Shown: positions 25,866 through 34,668, counted from the first letter of the stretch. The stretch: 63,268 bases of DNA from Candidatus Rokuibacteriota bacterium (GCA_023248995.1 JAHFDN010000015.1:1-63268), one strand, 5' to 3'. The notes: generated by a model not told the origin, from the letters alone. Numbers and translations are program-made.

Positions 25866-27305
25866 GTGGCGAGAGATCGGCGACGCTATGCTCGGCTGGA
25901 CATGGCGCTAGACGTCTCGGTCGAGGCTGGAAGCAGCCAGTGGCAGGCACAGACCATCGACCTGAGCCCGTACGGTGTCAAAGTCGCGTGGCCGACGGAG
26001 TCAATCACGCTCGCACCCGATGCGGCTGTTCAACTGCGGCTCGCACCCTCCAACCAGCATCCCCCGCTTTCTCTGCCAGCACACGTGCAACGAATGGATC
26101 CCGATGGCCTCGCACTGACCTTCGAACGGCTCGGCTCCCATGACTTGCAGCATCTCGAGAATCTCCTGGAGTCCCTCCGCGAACGCCTTGAGGCCGACCC
26201 GCCGGCAGCAAGAGCGGCGAGAACTAACGGTCCGGGCAGTGGCCCGCGCCCGCGGCAAGCCCCGGGAGCGCTGCACCCAAGGGAGCACTATCGCCACCAG
26301 TACGCCCCCCTCCTGGATCACAGCCCGGCCATGCGGGCTATCAAGGACATCATCGAGCAGGTCGCCGACACCAACGCGACCGTCTTACTCCGTGGCGAAA
26401 GTGGAGTAGGCAAGGATCTCGTCGCGCGGGCTGTCCATTCCGCTTCTCCCCGATTCGATAAACCATTCGTGAAGATCAACTGCGCCGCCCTGCCCACAGA
26501 GCTCCTGGAGTCGGAGCTGTTCGGCCACGAGAAAGGTGCGTTCACCGGCGCGTATCGCCGGAAACTCGGTAAATTCGAATTCGCCGACAAGGGAACGCTG
26601 TTCCTCGACGAGATCGGTGATCTTCCCCTGGCCCTTCAGGCAAAACTCCTCCATGTCCTTCAAGACCACGAGTTCGCCCGGGTTGGCGGGCGCGAAATGA
26701 TCAGAGTAGATACGCGGGTCGTCGCCTCGACCAACCGCAACCTAGAGGCCGCCCTCAGCAGCGGGGAATTCCGCGAGGACGTCTATTACCGCCTCAACGT
26801 AGTCGAGATCCGCGTGCCCCCGTTGCGCGAGCGGAAGGAAGAGATTCCGATCCTCGTCCGCTACTTTCTCCAGACATTCCAGCGGGAGTACCGACGAGAG
26901 GTGACCTTACCGGCCGACACGCTCGGCTGCCTTACCGAATACAGCTGGCCGGGAAATGTCCGCGAGTTGGAGAACGTGATCCGGCGCCTCGTGGTTCTCG
27001 GCAACATCCAGCAAATCAATGGAGAGATCTTCTCCCGTCTCACGGCCACGGGAGCCGCGCAATCCGAACGATCTGCGGTCGAAGAATCCGTCGCGCCCGC
27101 CTCCCCGGGGGATGCGACGATGGGATTACGCGAGATCGCCAGGCGCGCCGCCCGGGCGGCCGAACGACAAGTTATCCTGAAGGTCCTCGAGGAAGTTCGC
27201 TGGAATCGGACACGGGCCGCCCGCCTCCTCAAGGTCAGCTATAAAACCCTGCTCGCAAAAATGGCCGAATGCGCTCTGGCGCCGAGGCGCCGGCACACAT
27301 CATGA
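25866..27305 (+). CDS. PilZ-AAA+ sigma-54-dependent transcription activator
   Basis: A 479-residue enhancer-binding protein with an unusual sensor. Residues 1-90 are a PilZ domain with RRRYAR and [10 protein letters not shown], the c-di-GMP-contact motifs. A linker follows, then the AAA+ domain with Walker A GESGVGKD, the sigma-54-contact loop GAFTGA intact, Walker [12 protein letters not shown] and R-finger region. A Fis-type helix-turn-helix ends the protein ([21 protein letters not shown]). GTG start after AGGAG. It is probably controlled by c-di-GMP rather than by phosphorylation, since there is no receiver domain. It has its own sigma-54 promoter, suggesting autoactivation. Confidence 0.88.
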   Translation: MARDRRRYARLDMALDVSVEAGSSQWQAQTIDLSPYGVKVAWPTESITLAPDAAVQLRLAPSNQHPPLSLPAHVQRMDPDGLALTFERLGSHDLQHLENLLESLRERLEADPPAARAARTNGPGSGPRPRQAPGALHPREHYRHQYAPLLDHSPAMRAIKDIIEQVADTNATVLLRGESGVGKDLVARAVHSASPRFDKPFVKINCAALPTELLESELFGHEKGAFTGAYRRKLGKFEFADKGTLFLDEIGDLPLALQAKLLHVLQDHEFARVGGREMIRVDTRVVASTNRNLEAALSSGEFREDVYYRLNVVEIRVPPLRERKEEIPILVRYFLQTFQREYRREVTLPADTLGCLTEYSWPGNVRELENVIRRLVVLGNIQQINGEIFSRLTATGAAQSERSAVEESVAPASPGDATMGLREIARRAARAAERQVILKVLEEVRWNRTRAARLLKVSYKTLLAKMAECALAPRRRHTS

Positions 27306-27496
27306 GCTCACCTCGCCACGCAAGGAACGGCGGAGAGTCTCGTCGACCCGAGGCCATAACGCATACCGACCAGGGCGCCGGGCGAACTGGCGGGTCTATG
27401 GAGTGGAGTTATCTAAATAGGTAAGTCTTTCCATAGAATGCGCACTCGCGGTAGCGGTCCTTCCTCACACGTGTCGGTTTTCGTTGCCTTTGGACC

Positions 27497-27904
27497 ATGG
27501 CACGAGACATGCCGTATCTGAAGAGGGCTATCATGGACGAGGTCCGTACGCGCATCGAACGAGAGCTCGGAGAGGCGATGGAGCGCTTGCGCCAGCTGGG
27601 CGGCGCGGTCGTCATCGAGGAGTTTTCCGACCCCGTGGGCGACCCCAGCCCCCCGGCAGACCCCGCGGACCAGGGGCAGTTACGCGAGGAACAAGAGCTC
27701 AGTCTTCTGACTCGCGGCCTCCTCGTGGAGCGCGCCAACCAACTGGCCGAGGCGTTGAAGCGGTTGCGGGAAGGTGCGTATGGGATCTGCGAAGAGTGCG
27801 GCGAGCCCATCGCCCCGGCGCGGCTCCAGGCCATGCCCGAAGTGACCACCTGTATCCGCTGCCAGGATGGACGGGAACGAAGCGTTCGGCATTCTTCTCG
27901 CTGA
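27497..27904 (+). CDS. DksA/TraR-type zinc-finger protein
   Basis: The 135 residues have a coiled-coil N-terminal half and the C-terminal zinc ribbon CEECGEPIAPARLQAMPEVTTCIRC, which is the TraR/DksA C4 form. DksA-like proteins bind the RNA polymerase secondary channel and modulate ppGpp-responsive promoters. The acidic coiled-coil tip of true DksA (DxxDxA) is not obvious; EEFSDPVGDPS lies in the corresponding stretch. It could be one of the shorter DksA paralogues of general stress control. The 191-base gap upstream holds no clear promoter. Confidence 0.82.
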   Translation: MARDMPYLKRAIMDEVRTRIERELGEAMERLRQLGGAVVIEEFSDPVGDPSPPADPADQGQLREEQELSLLTRGLLVERANQLAEALKRLREGAYGICEECGEPIAPARLQAMPEVTTCIRCQDGRERSVRHSSR

Positions 27905-27917
27905 GGAGGGAGAAACA

Positions 27918-28130
27918 ATGCGCACAGGTCCGATACACGCGACGAGTCGCGTCGTGCTGGGGGCTGGCCTCGGAGGGCTGCTCGTGTGGCTGGGGATGCG
28001 CGCGTCGCGCTGGCTGCAGAGCGAACTGGCCTACCAGCGTTGGCGCCGGGCACGCACTCCGCACCACGAAATCCTGGGGATAGGAGCTGTCATGCCCCTG
28101 AATTATCAACACCAGAAGTCCGCCCGTTAA
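27918..28130 (+). CDS. Small single-helix membrane protein
   Basis: A 70-residue protein starting 13 bases after the DksA-like stop, with GGAGGG before the ATG. One hydrophobic segment (VVLGAGLGGLLVWLGMRA, about 11-28) is followed by a basic region. No family is recognised. It is probably co-transcribed with the DksA-like gene. Confidence 0.5.
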   Translation: MRTGPIHATSRVVLGAGLGGLLVWLGMRASRWLQSELAYQRWRRARTPHHEILGIGAVMPLNYQHQKSAR

Positions 28131-28218
28131 GCACAGGGAGCCCTGACGCGACGCCCGCCCGCCTGTTCACCGCGACGCAAGACCATTCGGGATCCCGGAG
28201 GAAATTGCAACCAAAACA

Positions 28219-28252
28219 AATCGGGCACTCCGGACGTCCGGAGTGCCCGATT
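28219..28252 (-). terminator. Rho-independent terminator of the tRNA cluster
   Basis: A perfect 34-bp palindrome (arms AATCGGGCACTCCGGAC and its complement) begins four bases after the tRNA-Lys CCA. On the minus strand it is followed by TTTGTTTTGG. The stem plus T-tract fits intrinsic termination of the tRNA transcript. It may also stop the convergent plus-strand transcript. Confidence 0.8.
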
Positions 28253-28256
28253 CAAA

Positions 28257-28332
28257 TGGTGAGCCGTGGAGGAGTCGAACCTCCAACCTACTGATTAAGA
28301 GTCAGTTGCTCTACCAGTTGAGCTAACGGCCC
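28257..28332 (-). tRNA. tRNA-Lys (anticodon CTT)
   Basis: Acceptor GGGCCGT / ACGGCTC (one G-T pair). Anticodon arm ACTGA / TCAGT with loop CTCTTAA, giving CTT. TPsiC arm with GGTTCGACTCC. CCA is encoded. It is the last tRNA of a four-gene cluster. Confidence 0.95.
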
Positions 28333-28344
28333 GCCGAGCGTAAA

Positions 28345-28421
28345 TGGTACGCCTGAGAGGATTCGAACCTCTGACCTTCGGATCCGGAGTCCGACGCTCT
28401 ATCCAACTGAGCTACAGGCGC
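28345..28421 (-). tRNA. tRNA-Arg (anticodon CCG)
   Basis: Acceptor GCGCCTG / CAGGCGT with encoded ACCA. Anticodon arm TCGGA / TCCGA, loop CTCCGGA, anticodon CCG. It reads CGG codons, frequent in this GC-rich genome. Confidence 0.95.
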
Positions 28422-28449
28422 ACCACGCTGTTTCACGTCCCCGCAATTC

Positions 28450-28526
28450 TGGTACGCCCGGAAGGAATCGAACCTTCGACCTTCGGATTCGAAGTCCGAC
28501 GCTCTATCCAACTGAGCTACGGGCGC
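28450..28526 (-). tRNA. tRNA-Arg (anticodon TCG)
   Basis: Acceptor GCGCCCG / CGGGCGT with encoded ACCA. Anticodon arm TCGGA / TCCGA, loop CTTCGAA, anticodon TCG. Much of its D and anticodon arms is identical to the neighbouring tRNA-Arg(CCG), indicating local duplication. Confidence 0.95.
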
Positions 28527-28532
28527 CCGAAC

Positions 28533-28610
28533 TGGGGTGAGCGAAGGGAATTGAACCCTCAACCCCTGGAGCCACAGTCCAGTGCTCTAACCAATTGAGC
28601 TACGCTCACC
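28533..28610 (-). tRNA. tRNA-His (anticodon GTG)
   Basis: Acceptor GTGAGCG / CGCTCAC, with the extra encoded G at -1 opposite C73 that is specific to tRNA-His, and encoded CCA. Anticodon arm CTGGA / TCCAG, loop CTGTGGC, anticodon GTG. First tRNA of the cluster. Confidence 0.95.
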
Positions 28611-28639
28611 GCGATGTGCCGGATCGAAAAGGACGCCGT

Positions 28640-28669
28640 ATCTTACCGCGGCCGTTCCGGAAATGTCAA
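28640..28669 (-). promoter_or_regulatory. Sigma-70-type promoter of the tRNA cluster
   Basis: Minus-strand -35 TTGACA (28669-28664) and -10 TAAGAT (28645-28640) with an 18-base spacer, ending 30 bases before tRNA-His. It also lies inside a long-armed inverted repeat (GGCCGTTCCG / CGGAACGGCC, 28650-28701) that follows the cytochrome operon. Confidence 0.75.
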
Positions 28670-28719
28670 TCCGAGCGCGGACTTCGGCAAACGGAACGGC
28701 CTCGCCAGGGCTAGGGTTG

Positions 28720-29907
28720 TCACCGACCTTCTACGCGTCCGAGCGACTGAAGGAAGGCCACGAGGTGAGCCATCTCTTCGGGGCGCAACCGGGGCCAGGC
28801 CACCTGCCGGCGCTCGGCGCGCTCCGCCATGATGAAGCCATGGTTCCACAGCGCGGCGATGACAGCAGCGACCGAGCCGAGACCCTTCACCTTGGCGAGG
28901 TCCGGAGCGATCTTGCCGCCCGTGGCCTCGAGCGAGTGGCAGCCCAGGCACCCCTTGGCCGTCGCCAGTTCCCGCCCCTTCCTGGCGTCGCCGGGCTCGG
29001 CGAAATACCGGACGGCGTAGAGGTAGGCGACGAGGTCTGCCATCTCGCGGGCTTGAAGGCGGGGAACCAGGATGGCTCTCGCTTTCATCTCCCTCATCAT
29101 CGCGGGCGCCTTGTTCCACATGGCTGCCGCAAACTGGGTCAGGCTCCGGTGAAGCCCCCGCTCCGCGAGGTCGGGCCCCACCCGGCCGCCTTCCCCCCCC
29201 ACGCTGTGGCAGAGGATGCAGCCTTTCTCCGCGAACAGCCGGTGACCCTCGTCGGCGCGGCCGGGCAGGACGTAGAGCGGCTCCTCCGCCCGGCCGGGCG
29301 AGGCGGCTTTGAGGTAGGCGATCAGGTCGCGAAGCTCCACGTCCTTGAAGGTCGGGCGCGCGATCCCCTTGGCGCGCATGCTCTCGGCCATCGCGGGGCC
29401 GTGGTTCCACAGCTCGGCCGCGATCAGGATGGGCGAGCCGAACTGCTTGAGGAAGTCGAGGTTCGGGCCGACGACCCCACCGGTTCCGCCCGCCTGGTGG
29501 CAGAGGACGCACTTTTTCTCGGTGAAGAGCCGCCGACCAGCCTCGACGTTCCCGGAGGGATCAAAGTAGTCGAGCGTGTAGAGGAACCCGATGAGGTCGC
29601 CGGTCTCCCGCGGGTCCAGCTGAGGACGAGCGATCCCGAGCTCTCGCATGCGCTCGCCCATCTTCGGCAGATGGTTCCACATCTCAGCGGCCAGCTCGTA
29701 GAACGACCGGGGACGGGGGATTCGACCCAGGTCAGGCCCGACCTTGCCGCCCACGCCGTTGACCGAGTGACACTTGACGCACTCCTTAGCCCCGAAGACT
29801 CGCGACCCGGCGAGCGGGTCTTGTGTGGGACTGAAGAGCGACTGGGCGAACGCTGCCCCGGGACCCCAGAGAAGCAGGAAGGACGCAGCGGCAACCAACC
29901 ACTTCAT
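28720..29907 (-). CDS. Tetraheme cytochrome c built of four tandem 'WNH' monoheme domains
   Basis: An exported electron carrier of 395 residues; signal peptide MKWLVAAASFLLLWGPGAAFA, start after GGGAGGCTAGGGCC. Four domains of about 90-95 residues each carry one heme site: CVKCH, CVLCH, CILCH and CLGCH. About 30 residues after each CXXCH is WNHxPxM or a variant (MWNHLPKM, LWNHGPAM, MWNKAPAM, LWNHGFIM), whose Met or His is the likely distal ligand. The domains end DLIGFLYTLDYFDP-like. It is the last gene of the Qrc-like operon and a close paralogue of the protein at 54520. Probable role: a periplasmic wire between the quinone-linked complex and outer-membrane partners. Confidence 0.88.
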   Translation of the reverse strand: MKWLVAAASFLLLWGPGAAFAQSLFSPTQDPLAGSRVFGAKECVKCHSVNGVGGKVGPDLGRIPRPRSFYELAAEMWNHLPKMGERMRELGIARPQLDPRETGDLIGFLYTLDYFDPSGNVEAGRRLFTEKKCVLCHQAGGTGGVVGPNLDFLKQFGSPILIAAELWNHGPAMAESMRAKGIARPTFKDVELRDLIAYLKAASPGRAEEPLYVLPGRADEGHRLFAEKGCILCHSVGGEGGRVGPDLAERGLHRSLTQFAAAMWNKAPAMMREMKARAILVPRLQAREMADLVAYLYAVRYFAEPGDARKGRELATAKGCLGCHSLEATGGKIAPDLAKVKGLGSVAAVIAALWNHGFIMAERAERRQVAWPRLRPEEMAHLVAFLQSLGRVEGR

Positions 29908-29948
29908 GGCCCTAGCCTCCCGCTCCACGACAGGAGCAACGCGCTTCG

Positions 29949-30788
29949 CTAGAACCCTTTCGTGAGGATGACGATGAGGTTGTAGTCGAACTCCTTTGCG
30001 CTCGTCACCGGGAGCTGGATCCCGGCCCGCAGGTTCCAGCCCTTGGCCGGCTCAACGCTCACCCCAGGCGTGAGATAGACCTGCACCCGTTCCCTCAGCT
30101 CGTCGTCCCCGCGGATCCTCGTCACGCTGTTCAACTCGAGGATTGGACCCAGCCATTCGAGAAGGGAGTAGGTGGCCGTCAGGTTGGCGGTGACCGCCTG
30201 CGCCTTGTCCGGTCGCACCCGGGGTTCACCTTCCTCTTCCGGCTCGACGCTTCGAGGCACGTTGAGCTGCCAGCTATAGGCGGCATCGGCCTGGAGACTG
30301 AACGGGCCGAACACTTTGCCGGCGGCCAGGAACGGCGCGACGGCGAACTCGCCCCCCAGCTCCCGCCGTTCGCTCCCTGTGGGGAAGGTCAGCTTGAGGC
30401 CTCCCGAGAGGGCAAACTGACGCGCGGGAAGAAGCAGGGGAGCATATTTGACCATGAGGCTGACGTCGCCGACCCCTGCCACGGTGGGCTCGGTGTCTCG
30501 CGGGTCGCGGACGGCGAACGGGATGGCCAGCTTGAGGCCGAACCAGGGCACCGGGGCGTACTGGATACTGCTGAAGCCGAACCCGTACGCCCTTTCTGTT
30601 CTGGACTTGGACATCGTGAACGTTCCTTCGACCTCGGTCGCGGGCGTGGCCCCCTCGGTCACGAAGGTCGAGGGCAGGCTGACCTCCTCGGCCTTCTCCT
30701 CCTCCCCGCGAGCGAGGGCGGGGAGAGCGGCGCTCAGACCCATTATGATGAGCCCGACGGCTGCGATTCCCTTCGCCCTGTTCATCAC
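29949..30788 (-). CDS. Outer-membrane beta-barrel protein (MetA/phenol-degradation-like)
   Basis: A 279-residue exported protein (signal peptide ending ALPALARG). Alternating strands with aromatic ends and a C-terminal EFDYNLIVILTKGF (final Phe) indicate an outer-membrane barrel. Strand sequences such as VPWFGLKLAIPFAVRD, VGDVSLMVKYAPLLL and LSGGLKLTFPTGSERRELGG resemble the transporter-like barrel family annotated as MetA pathway of phenol degradation. It lies within the cytochrome operon, 48 bases downstream of the EBDH-like gene. It may be a porin for a substrate or a partner for secreted cytochromes; neither is proven. Confidence 0.7.
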   Translation of the reverse strand: MMNRAKGIAAVGLIIMGLSAALPALARGEEEKAEEVSLPSTFVTEGATPATEVEGTFTMSKSRTERAYGFGFSSIQYAPVPWFGLKLAIPFAVRDPRDTEPTVAGVGDVSLMVKYAPLLLPARQFALSGGLKLTFPTGSERRELGGEFAVAPFLAAGKVFGPFSLQADAAYSWQLNVPRSVEPEEEGEPRVRPDKAQAVTANLTATYSLLEWLGPILELNSVTRIRGDDELRERVQVYLTPGVSVEPAKGWNLRAGIQLPVTSAKEFDYNLIVILTKGF

Positions 30789-30836
30789 GTCGCTCCTCCC
30801 TCCACCGCCCGTTCGCGAGCGCTCGGCGAAGGCGTT

Positions 30837-31910
30837 CTAGCGGAAGATCAGCGTTAACACGTCAGAGAAGCTGTGGTCGGTGGCCTCGGCATTATCGAAG
30901 ACCGAAATCCCAAAGTGATAGGTCTTGCCGGGCTCGAAGACCACGTCGATCTTGTTCCCGTCCTTGACCGCGTTGGGGCCCGGGTTGAGAGCCCTCGACA
31001 TCTCCAGGGTCCAGACTCCCTTCACCCACCGCCCATAAGCCTTGATGTCGGCGTTGGACCCGGTGGGCTCCTGAAGGATCGCCACCGGAACCTTGTCCCC
31101 CTTGGCCCAGGGCTTGCCGGTGAGAGGGTTGCTCGGCCCATAGGCGGCCGCGTCGGCGCTCAAGAGAAAGAGACCTGCCTTGGCCGCATCGACAGCCGGG
31201 GGTTTGCCAGGAGTGCCCTTCCAGACGAGTTCGGGGGCCCCGTCCTTCATCTTGTTCCCTTTATAGACCCGGGTCCCGCCGTCGGCGTGGTGGGCGACCT
31301 CGTCGTCCTTCGGGTCCACGGCGTTATCCAAGTACTTGTCGTCCACGTACCCCATGGGGTTGGACCTAGCCGCTTTCCAGTGCCACTCGTCGGTGAACTC
31401 GCCGGGGGCGTTCGTGTGCATGCGGGGCTTCTTGTCAGGATACCGCGTCCCCGTATGGCAGAGGACGGCACACCCCTTCCGCTCGAAGTCGGCCACCGAG
31501 ATGTTCCACTGGATGGCGAAGCGGTCTTCCAGGGGGTCCTCCGGCTTGGTCCACTTCTGGCCATCGAAGGTGTAGGGGTGGTGCTCGATGGTCTCGGTCT
31601 TGTCAGGCCACTGGGCGAGAAGATAGATATGGGTATCGGTATAGATGGCCCTCAGGGTCACAATGATGTCTCCGATGGCTCCTTCCTTGACCGGCACCGC
31701 CAGGGGCTGAGCCTTGGCCCACGCCTCGTCCTTGGCGTCGCCGTCAACCGTCGGGGGAATGGTAACCTTGACGGCTGTGAGGGTGGAGCCCCGGCCCTGC
31801 GCCCCCGCCTTCAGGGGCGCACCCAGGAAGGCCAGCCCCGCGAGGAGGACCACAAGGGCCACCCCGCCCAGAAAAAGAAGTCCCTTCCATTTCATCGTCT
31901 TTGCTTTCAT
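30837..31910 (-). CDS. Ethylbenzene-dehydrogenase-gamma-like heme protein with CX3CH
   Basis: A 357-residue protein with an N-terminal hydrophobic anchor or signal (WKGLLFLGGVALVVLLAGLAFL). The body is of the EB_dh / DMSO-reductase-like heme-binding domain family (TIPPTVDGDAKDEAWAKA, LRAIYTDTHIYLLAQWPDKT, TLEMSRALNPG, KTYHFGISVFDNAEATDHS). These bind heme b in EbdC and relatives. Here residues 147-152 read CAVLCH, a CX3CH motif that could attach heme covalently. The start at 31910 follows AAAAGGAGGC. A paralogue is at 52435. In known enzymes the family passes electrons to or from a MopB catalytic chain, and a MopB gene lies in this operon. Confidence 0.82.
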   Translation of the reverse strand: MKAKTMKWKGLLFLGGVALVVLLAGLAFLGAPLKAGAQGRGSTLTAVKVTIPPTVDGDAKDEAWAKAQPLAVPVKEGAIGDIIVTLRAIYTDTHIYLLAQWPDKTETIEHHPYTFDGQKWTKPEDPLEDRFAIQWNISVADFERKGCAVLCHTGTRYPDKKPRMHTNAPGEFTDEWHWKAARSNPMGYVDDKYLDNAVDPKDDEVAHHADGGTRVYKGNKMKDGAPELVWKGTPGKPPAVDAAKAGLFLLSADAAAYGPSNPLTGKPWAKGDKVPVAILQEPTGSNADIKAYGRWVKGVWTLEMSRALNPGPNAVKDGNKIDVVFEPGKTYHFGISVFDNAEATDHSFSDVLTLIFR

Positions 31911-31961
31911 CTCGAGCCTCCTTTTGGTTACGGAACGTCCATCCACGTGCCGGCTTCTGCC

Positions 31962-33161
31962 TCAGAGGCAGGCCGGAGCCTTCCCCACGTGGATCGTCTC
32001 GATGACTTTCAGCGCGGCGACATCGATGACCGAGACATCATCGCTGTCACTGTTGGTCACGTAGGCGTGCTTGCCGTCGGGGGTGAACGCGATCCCGTGC
32101 GGACCCTGGCCAACCCGGATCCGGGCGCGGGCCTGATAGCTCGACGTGTCCATCACCGCGACCACTCCCTCCCCTCCCACGGCGATCCAGAGGCTCCCCC
32201 CATCGGGGCCTACCTTCACCTGATTGACTCCTCTCCCGATCGGAACGGTCGCAATGACTTTCAGGGCCGCCGCATCGATCACCGACACATCACCGGACCC
32301 GGTGTTGGCCGAATAGACCCGGGCGCCGTCAGGGCTCATCGCCAACCCCAGGGGCGCCTTCCCCACCGGGATCGTGCCTCTCACCTTCAGCGTGGTCCGG
32401 TCGATCACGGAGAGGTCGCCGGAGCCGATGTTGGAGACCCACAGGGAGCGATCGTCCGAGCTGACGACCAGGTTGTGCGGAGCCTGTCCCACCGGGATCG
32501 TGGCGATCACCTCCCGGACGATCCCGTCGATGATCTGGACGGCGTTTGCGCCGTGGCTGGCCACAAAGATGTACCGCCCCTCCACGCTGAAGGCGCAATG
32601 CATCGGGTACCCGGCGGTCTGAATCCGTGCGACCACCCCATCGCTCACGGTGTCGATGACCTGGACTCCCCCCGCCTCGGTGTGGTTTGAGACGTAGACG
32701 AACCTGCCATCCGGGCTCCGGCAGAGGGCGTGGGGCCGGGGGATTCCGGGGAGGGTTCTCAGAACCGCATGGGTGCCGGTATTGATCACCGACAAGGTAT
32801 TGTCGTGCTCGTTAGGAATGTAGAGACGGGTCTTTGAGACTTCTTCCCCAAGAGCCGGATAGGCGGTCGTCAGGTACTTCACGATCGATGTGGCCTCTGC
32901 GTCGGTCGCCTGAAGGCCGAAGAGCTTCATCTTCTCGATGGTCGCCTGCCACCCTCTCAGCGTGTGCTGAGCAGATCTCACGCGCCCCAGGGGATGGCAC
33001 ATTGCGCAACGCTCCTTCACGAGGGCCTCGCCGCTCACTTCCCCGGATTCTCCCCCCTCCTTCTGAGGCGCCCCGCCGCCGGGCCACGCCGCCCGACCGG
33101 GCAAGAACAGCGCGCCCGCCCAGAAGATCAGCATCCCCAGAATCACCGCGATCCAGCTCAC
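31962..33161 (-). CDS. Monoheme cytochrome c fused to a YVTN beta-propeller
   Basis: A 399-residue periplasmic protein with an N-terminal membrane helix (WIAVILGMLIFWAGALFLPG). A monoheme domain follows (CAMCH near residue 52, Met ligand candidates downstream, LQATDAEATSIVKYLTTAYP). From about residue 110 a seven-bladed propeller of YVTN type runs to the end, with repeats such as VYVSNHTEAGGVQVID, IFVASHGANAVQIID and AYVTNSDSDDVSVIDVAALKVI. Similar heme-propeller fusions occur in nitrite-reductase-like and metal-respiration proteins. The heme d1 site residues are not evident. The start overlaps the tetraheme gene stop by four bases. Confidence 0.85.
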   Translation of the reverse strand: MSWIAVILGMLIFWAGALFLPGRAAWPGGGAPQKEGGESGEVSGEALVKERCAMCHPLGRVRSAQHTLRGWQATIEKMKLFGLQATDAEATSIVKYLTTAYPALGEEVSKTRLYIPNEHDNTLSVINTGTHAVLRTLPGIPRPHALCRSPDGRFVYVSNHTEAGGVQVIDTVSDGVVARIQTAGYPMHCAFSVEGRYIFVASHGANAVQIIDGIVREVIATIPVGQAPHNLVVSSDDRSLWVSNIGSGDLSVIDRTTLKVRGTIPVGKAPLGLAMSPDGARVYSANTGSGDVSVIDAAALKVIATVPIGRGVNQVKVGPDGGSLWIAVGGEGVVAVMDTSSYQARARIRVGQGPHGIAFTPDGKHAYVTNSDSDDVSVIDVAALKVIETIHVGKAPACL

Positions 33162-34393
33162 CGCCGCTCGCCTCTGGGCTCCGGGCCTTTGGACCCGGCC
33201 GACCGGGGCGCTCCGCCGCGAGCTTGGAGCAGATAGGCGATCAGGTCAGCCATTTCTCCACCCTTGAGGATGGGCCACGCGACGTTCGCCCCCAGCATCA
33301 CCTCCTCCATCGTGGCCGCGTGATTCCACATCCCGGTGATGACCTCCAGGGACGTGTCGAGCTTTTCCACCATCGCAAGATCGGGTCCCACCTTTTCGCC
33401 AATCCCCCGGAGAGCGTGACAGGTGCCACACCGTTTCTCCTTGTAAACGGCCAACCCCCGTCTCGCATCGCCCGGCGGGTCGATAAACTGGAAAAAATAA
33501 AGATAGCTGATGAGGTCCGACATCTCCTGCGTGCTGAGAACGGGAACCTGAATCCCCCGCTCGGCCATCTTCGCCCACATCTTGGGGCCGTGGTTCCACA
33601 TGGACCCAGCGATCCGCATGAGGCTCCCCTTGAGGGTGACCCCGAGGTCGGGCCCCACGTTGCCGCCATGGCCCCTGACCGAGTGGCATTCGACGCAGCG
33701 CTTTTTCGTGAACAGCGCCTCCCCGCGCTTCGGGCTCCCCGGCGGTACGTACACGCGCTCCGTCCCTCCACCTGCCGCCCGGATATAGGCCAGGAGGTCG
33801 GAAATGTCGGTTCCCTGGAATGTCGGGCGGGGGATGTTCAGCTTCTCCATTGCCTCGGCCATTGGCCTCCCACGGTCCCAGAGGGCAGCGGTCAGGAAGA
33901 GCGGGGAGGTGTACCGGCTGTATTTGTCCAGCCCGGGACCCACGCTCCCGCCCTTCCCTCCCAACGAGTGGCAGGTCTGGCATCCCTTCTCGCTGAAGAG
34001 GCGGGCCCCGACCGACGCGTCTCCGGGCGGGTCCAGGGAGCCGAGGTAGTAGAGGAACGAAAGCAGGCTCGCCATCTCCGACGGCTCGAACTTGGGACGA
34101 GGAACCCGTTTTTCCTGGAAGACGTGCTCCATGCCCGGCGAGTGGTTCCACATGACACCCGCGATCTCGAGGAGGGGGCGGTTCAGGACCCGCCGGCCCA
34201 GATCGGGCCCCGCGGTCCCTCCTACTCCGTGGACCGCATGACAGCGGAGACACCCCTTCCCGGTAAAGAGTCGGCTCCCCTGCAGCGGATCGGCGGGGAG
34301 GAGGACGGAGAGGCTCTCGTGGCTGGCGAGGACGGGAGCGACGTTGATCCCGACCCCCGAGAGCACGATCAGCCCGACAACCAGGAGCTTCAT
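33158..34393 (-). CDS. Tetraheme cytochrome c of the tandem 'WNH' family
   Basis: A 411-residue exported protein (signal peptide MKLLVVGLIVLSGVGINVAPVLA) with four heme domains: CLRCH, CQTCH, CVECH and CGTCH. Each is followed by a MWNHxxxM element, except the second, which reads LWDRGRPM. The start ATG overlaps the upstream small membrane protein by four bases, and the stop overlaps the heme-YVTN gene. Compared with the paralogues at 28720, 48622 and 54520 it is more divergent. It probably serves as the electron acceptor nearest to the NrfD/MopB complex. Confidence 0.87.
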   Translation of the reverse strand: MKLLVVGLIVLSGVGINVAPVLASHESLSVLLPADPLQGSRLFTGKGCLRCHAVHGVGGTAGPDLGRRVLNRPLLEIAGVMWNHSPGMEHVFQEKRVPRPKFEPSEMASLLSFLYYLGSLDPPGDASVGARLFSEKGCQTCHSLGGKGGSVGPGLDKYSRYTSPLFLTAALWDRGRPMAEAMEKLNIPRPTFQGTDISDLLAYIRAAGGGTERVYVPPGSPKRGEALFTKKRCVECHSVRGHGGNVGPDLGVTLKGSLMRIAGSMWNHGPKMWAKMAERGIQVPVLSTQEMSDLISYLYFFQFIDPPGDARRGLAVYKEKRCGTCHALRGIGEKVGPDLAMVEKLDTSLEVITGMWNHAATMEEVMLGANVAWPILKGGEMADLIAYLLQARGGAPRSAGSKGPEPRGERR

Positions 34394-34668
34394 CGTTCGC
34401 TCCGATCTCCGAGGAGCCCCACGAAGACGTAGAGGATCACGCCCAGGAGGGTCAGGAAGACGGGGATCGCGACGAGCGAGATCCCGATGGAGGCCGAGGG
34501 GACATCTCCGAGCCGCCAGGCGGTGCGGATCAGGTGAGTGATCCAGGTGATGATCCCTCCGATGAAGAGGACGGCCAGCCCCGCCATGGCCCACTGGATG
34601 ACCCTCACCGTTCGATCAGACGCTCCCGGCGCGCGGCGCACGTCACCACCCCCGCTCGGGCTCGGCAT
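34390..34668 (-). CDS. Small two-helix membrane subunit of the NrfD complex
   Basis: A 92-residue protein with two hydrophobic helices (about 28-48 and 60-84) and basic ends. The start at 34668 overlaps the NrfD-like gene by 26 bases; a GTG at 34608 is an alternative. It is translationally coupled on both sides. By position it may be an accessory membrane subunit, comparable in place to small Act subunits, but I see no sequence family. Confidence 0.6.
   Translation of the reverse strand: MPSPSGGGDVRRAPGASDRTVRVIQWAMAGLAVLFIGGIITWITHLIRTAWRLGDVPSASIGISLVAIPVFLTLLGVILYVFVGLLGDRSER

Noticed and set aside
27498-27513. TGGCACG-like element with GG-N10-GC spacing at the DksA-like start codon
   Set aside because: It lies inside the coding start, its -12 box is ATGCC, and no inverted repeat or downstream unexplained gene accompanies it.
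28257-28610. Regularly spaced similar units resembling a CRISPR array
   Set aside because: The units fold as four tRNAs with encoded CCA; there are no identical direct repeats or cas genes anywhere in the window.
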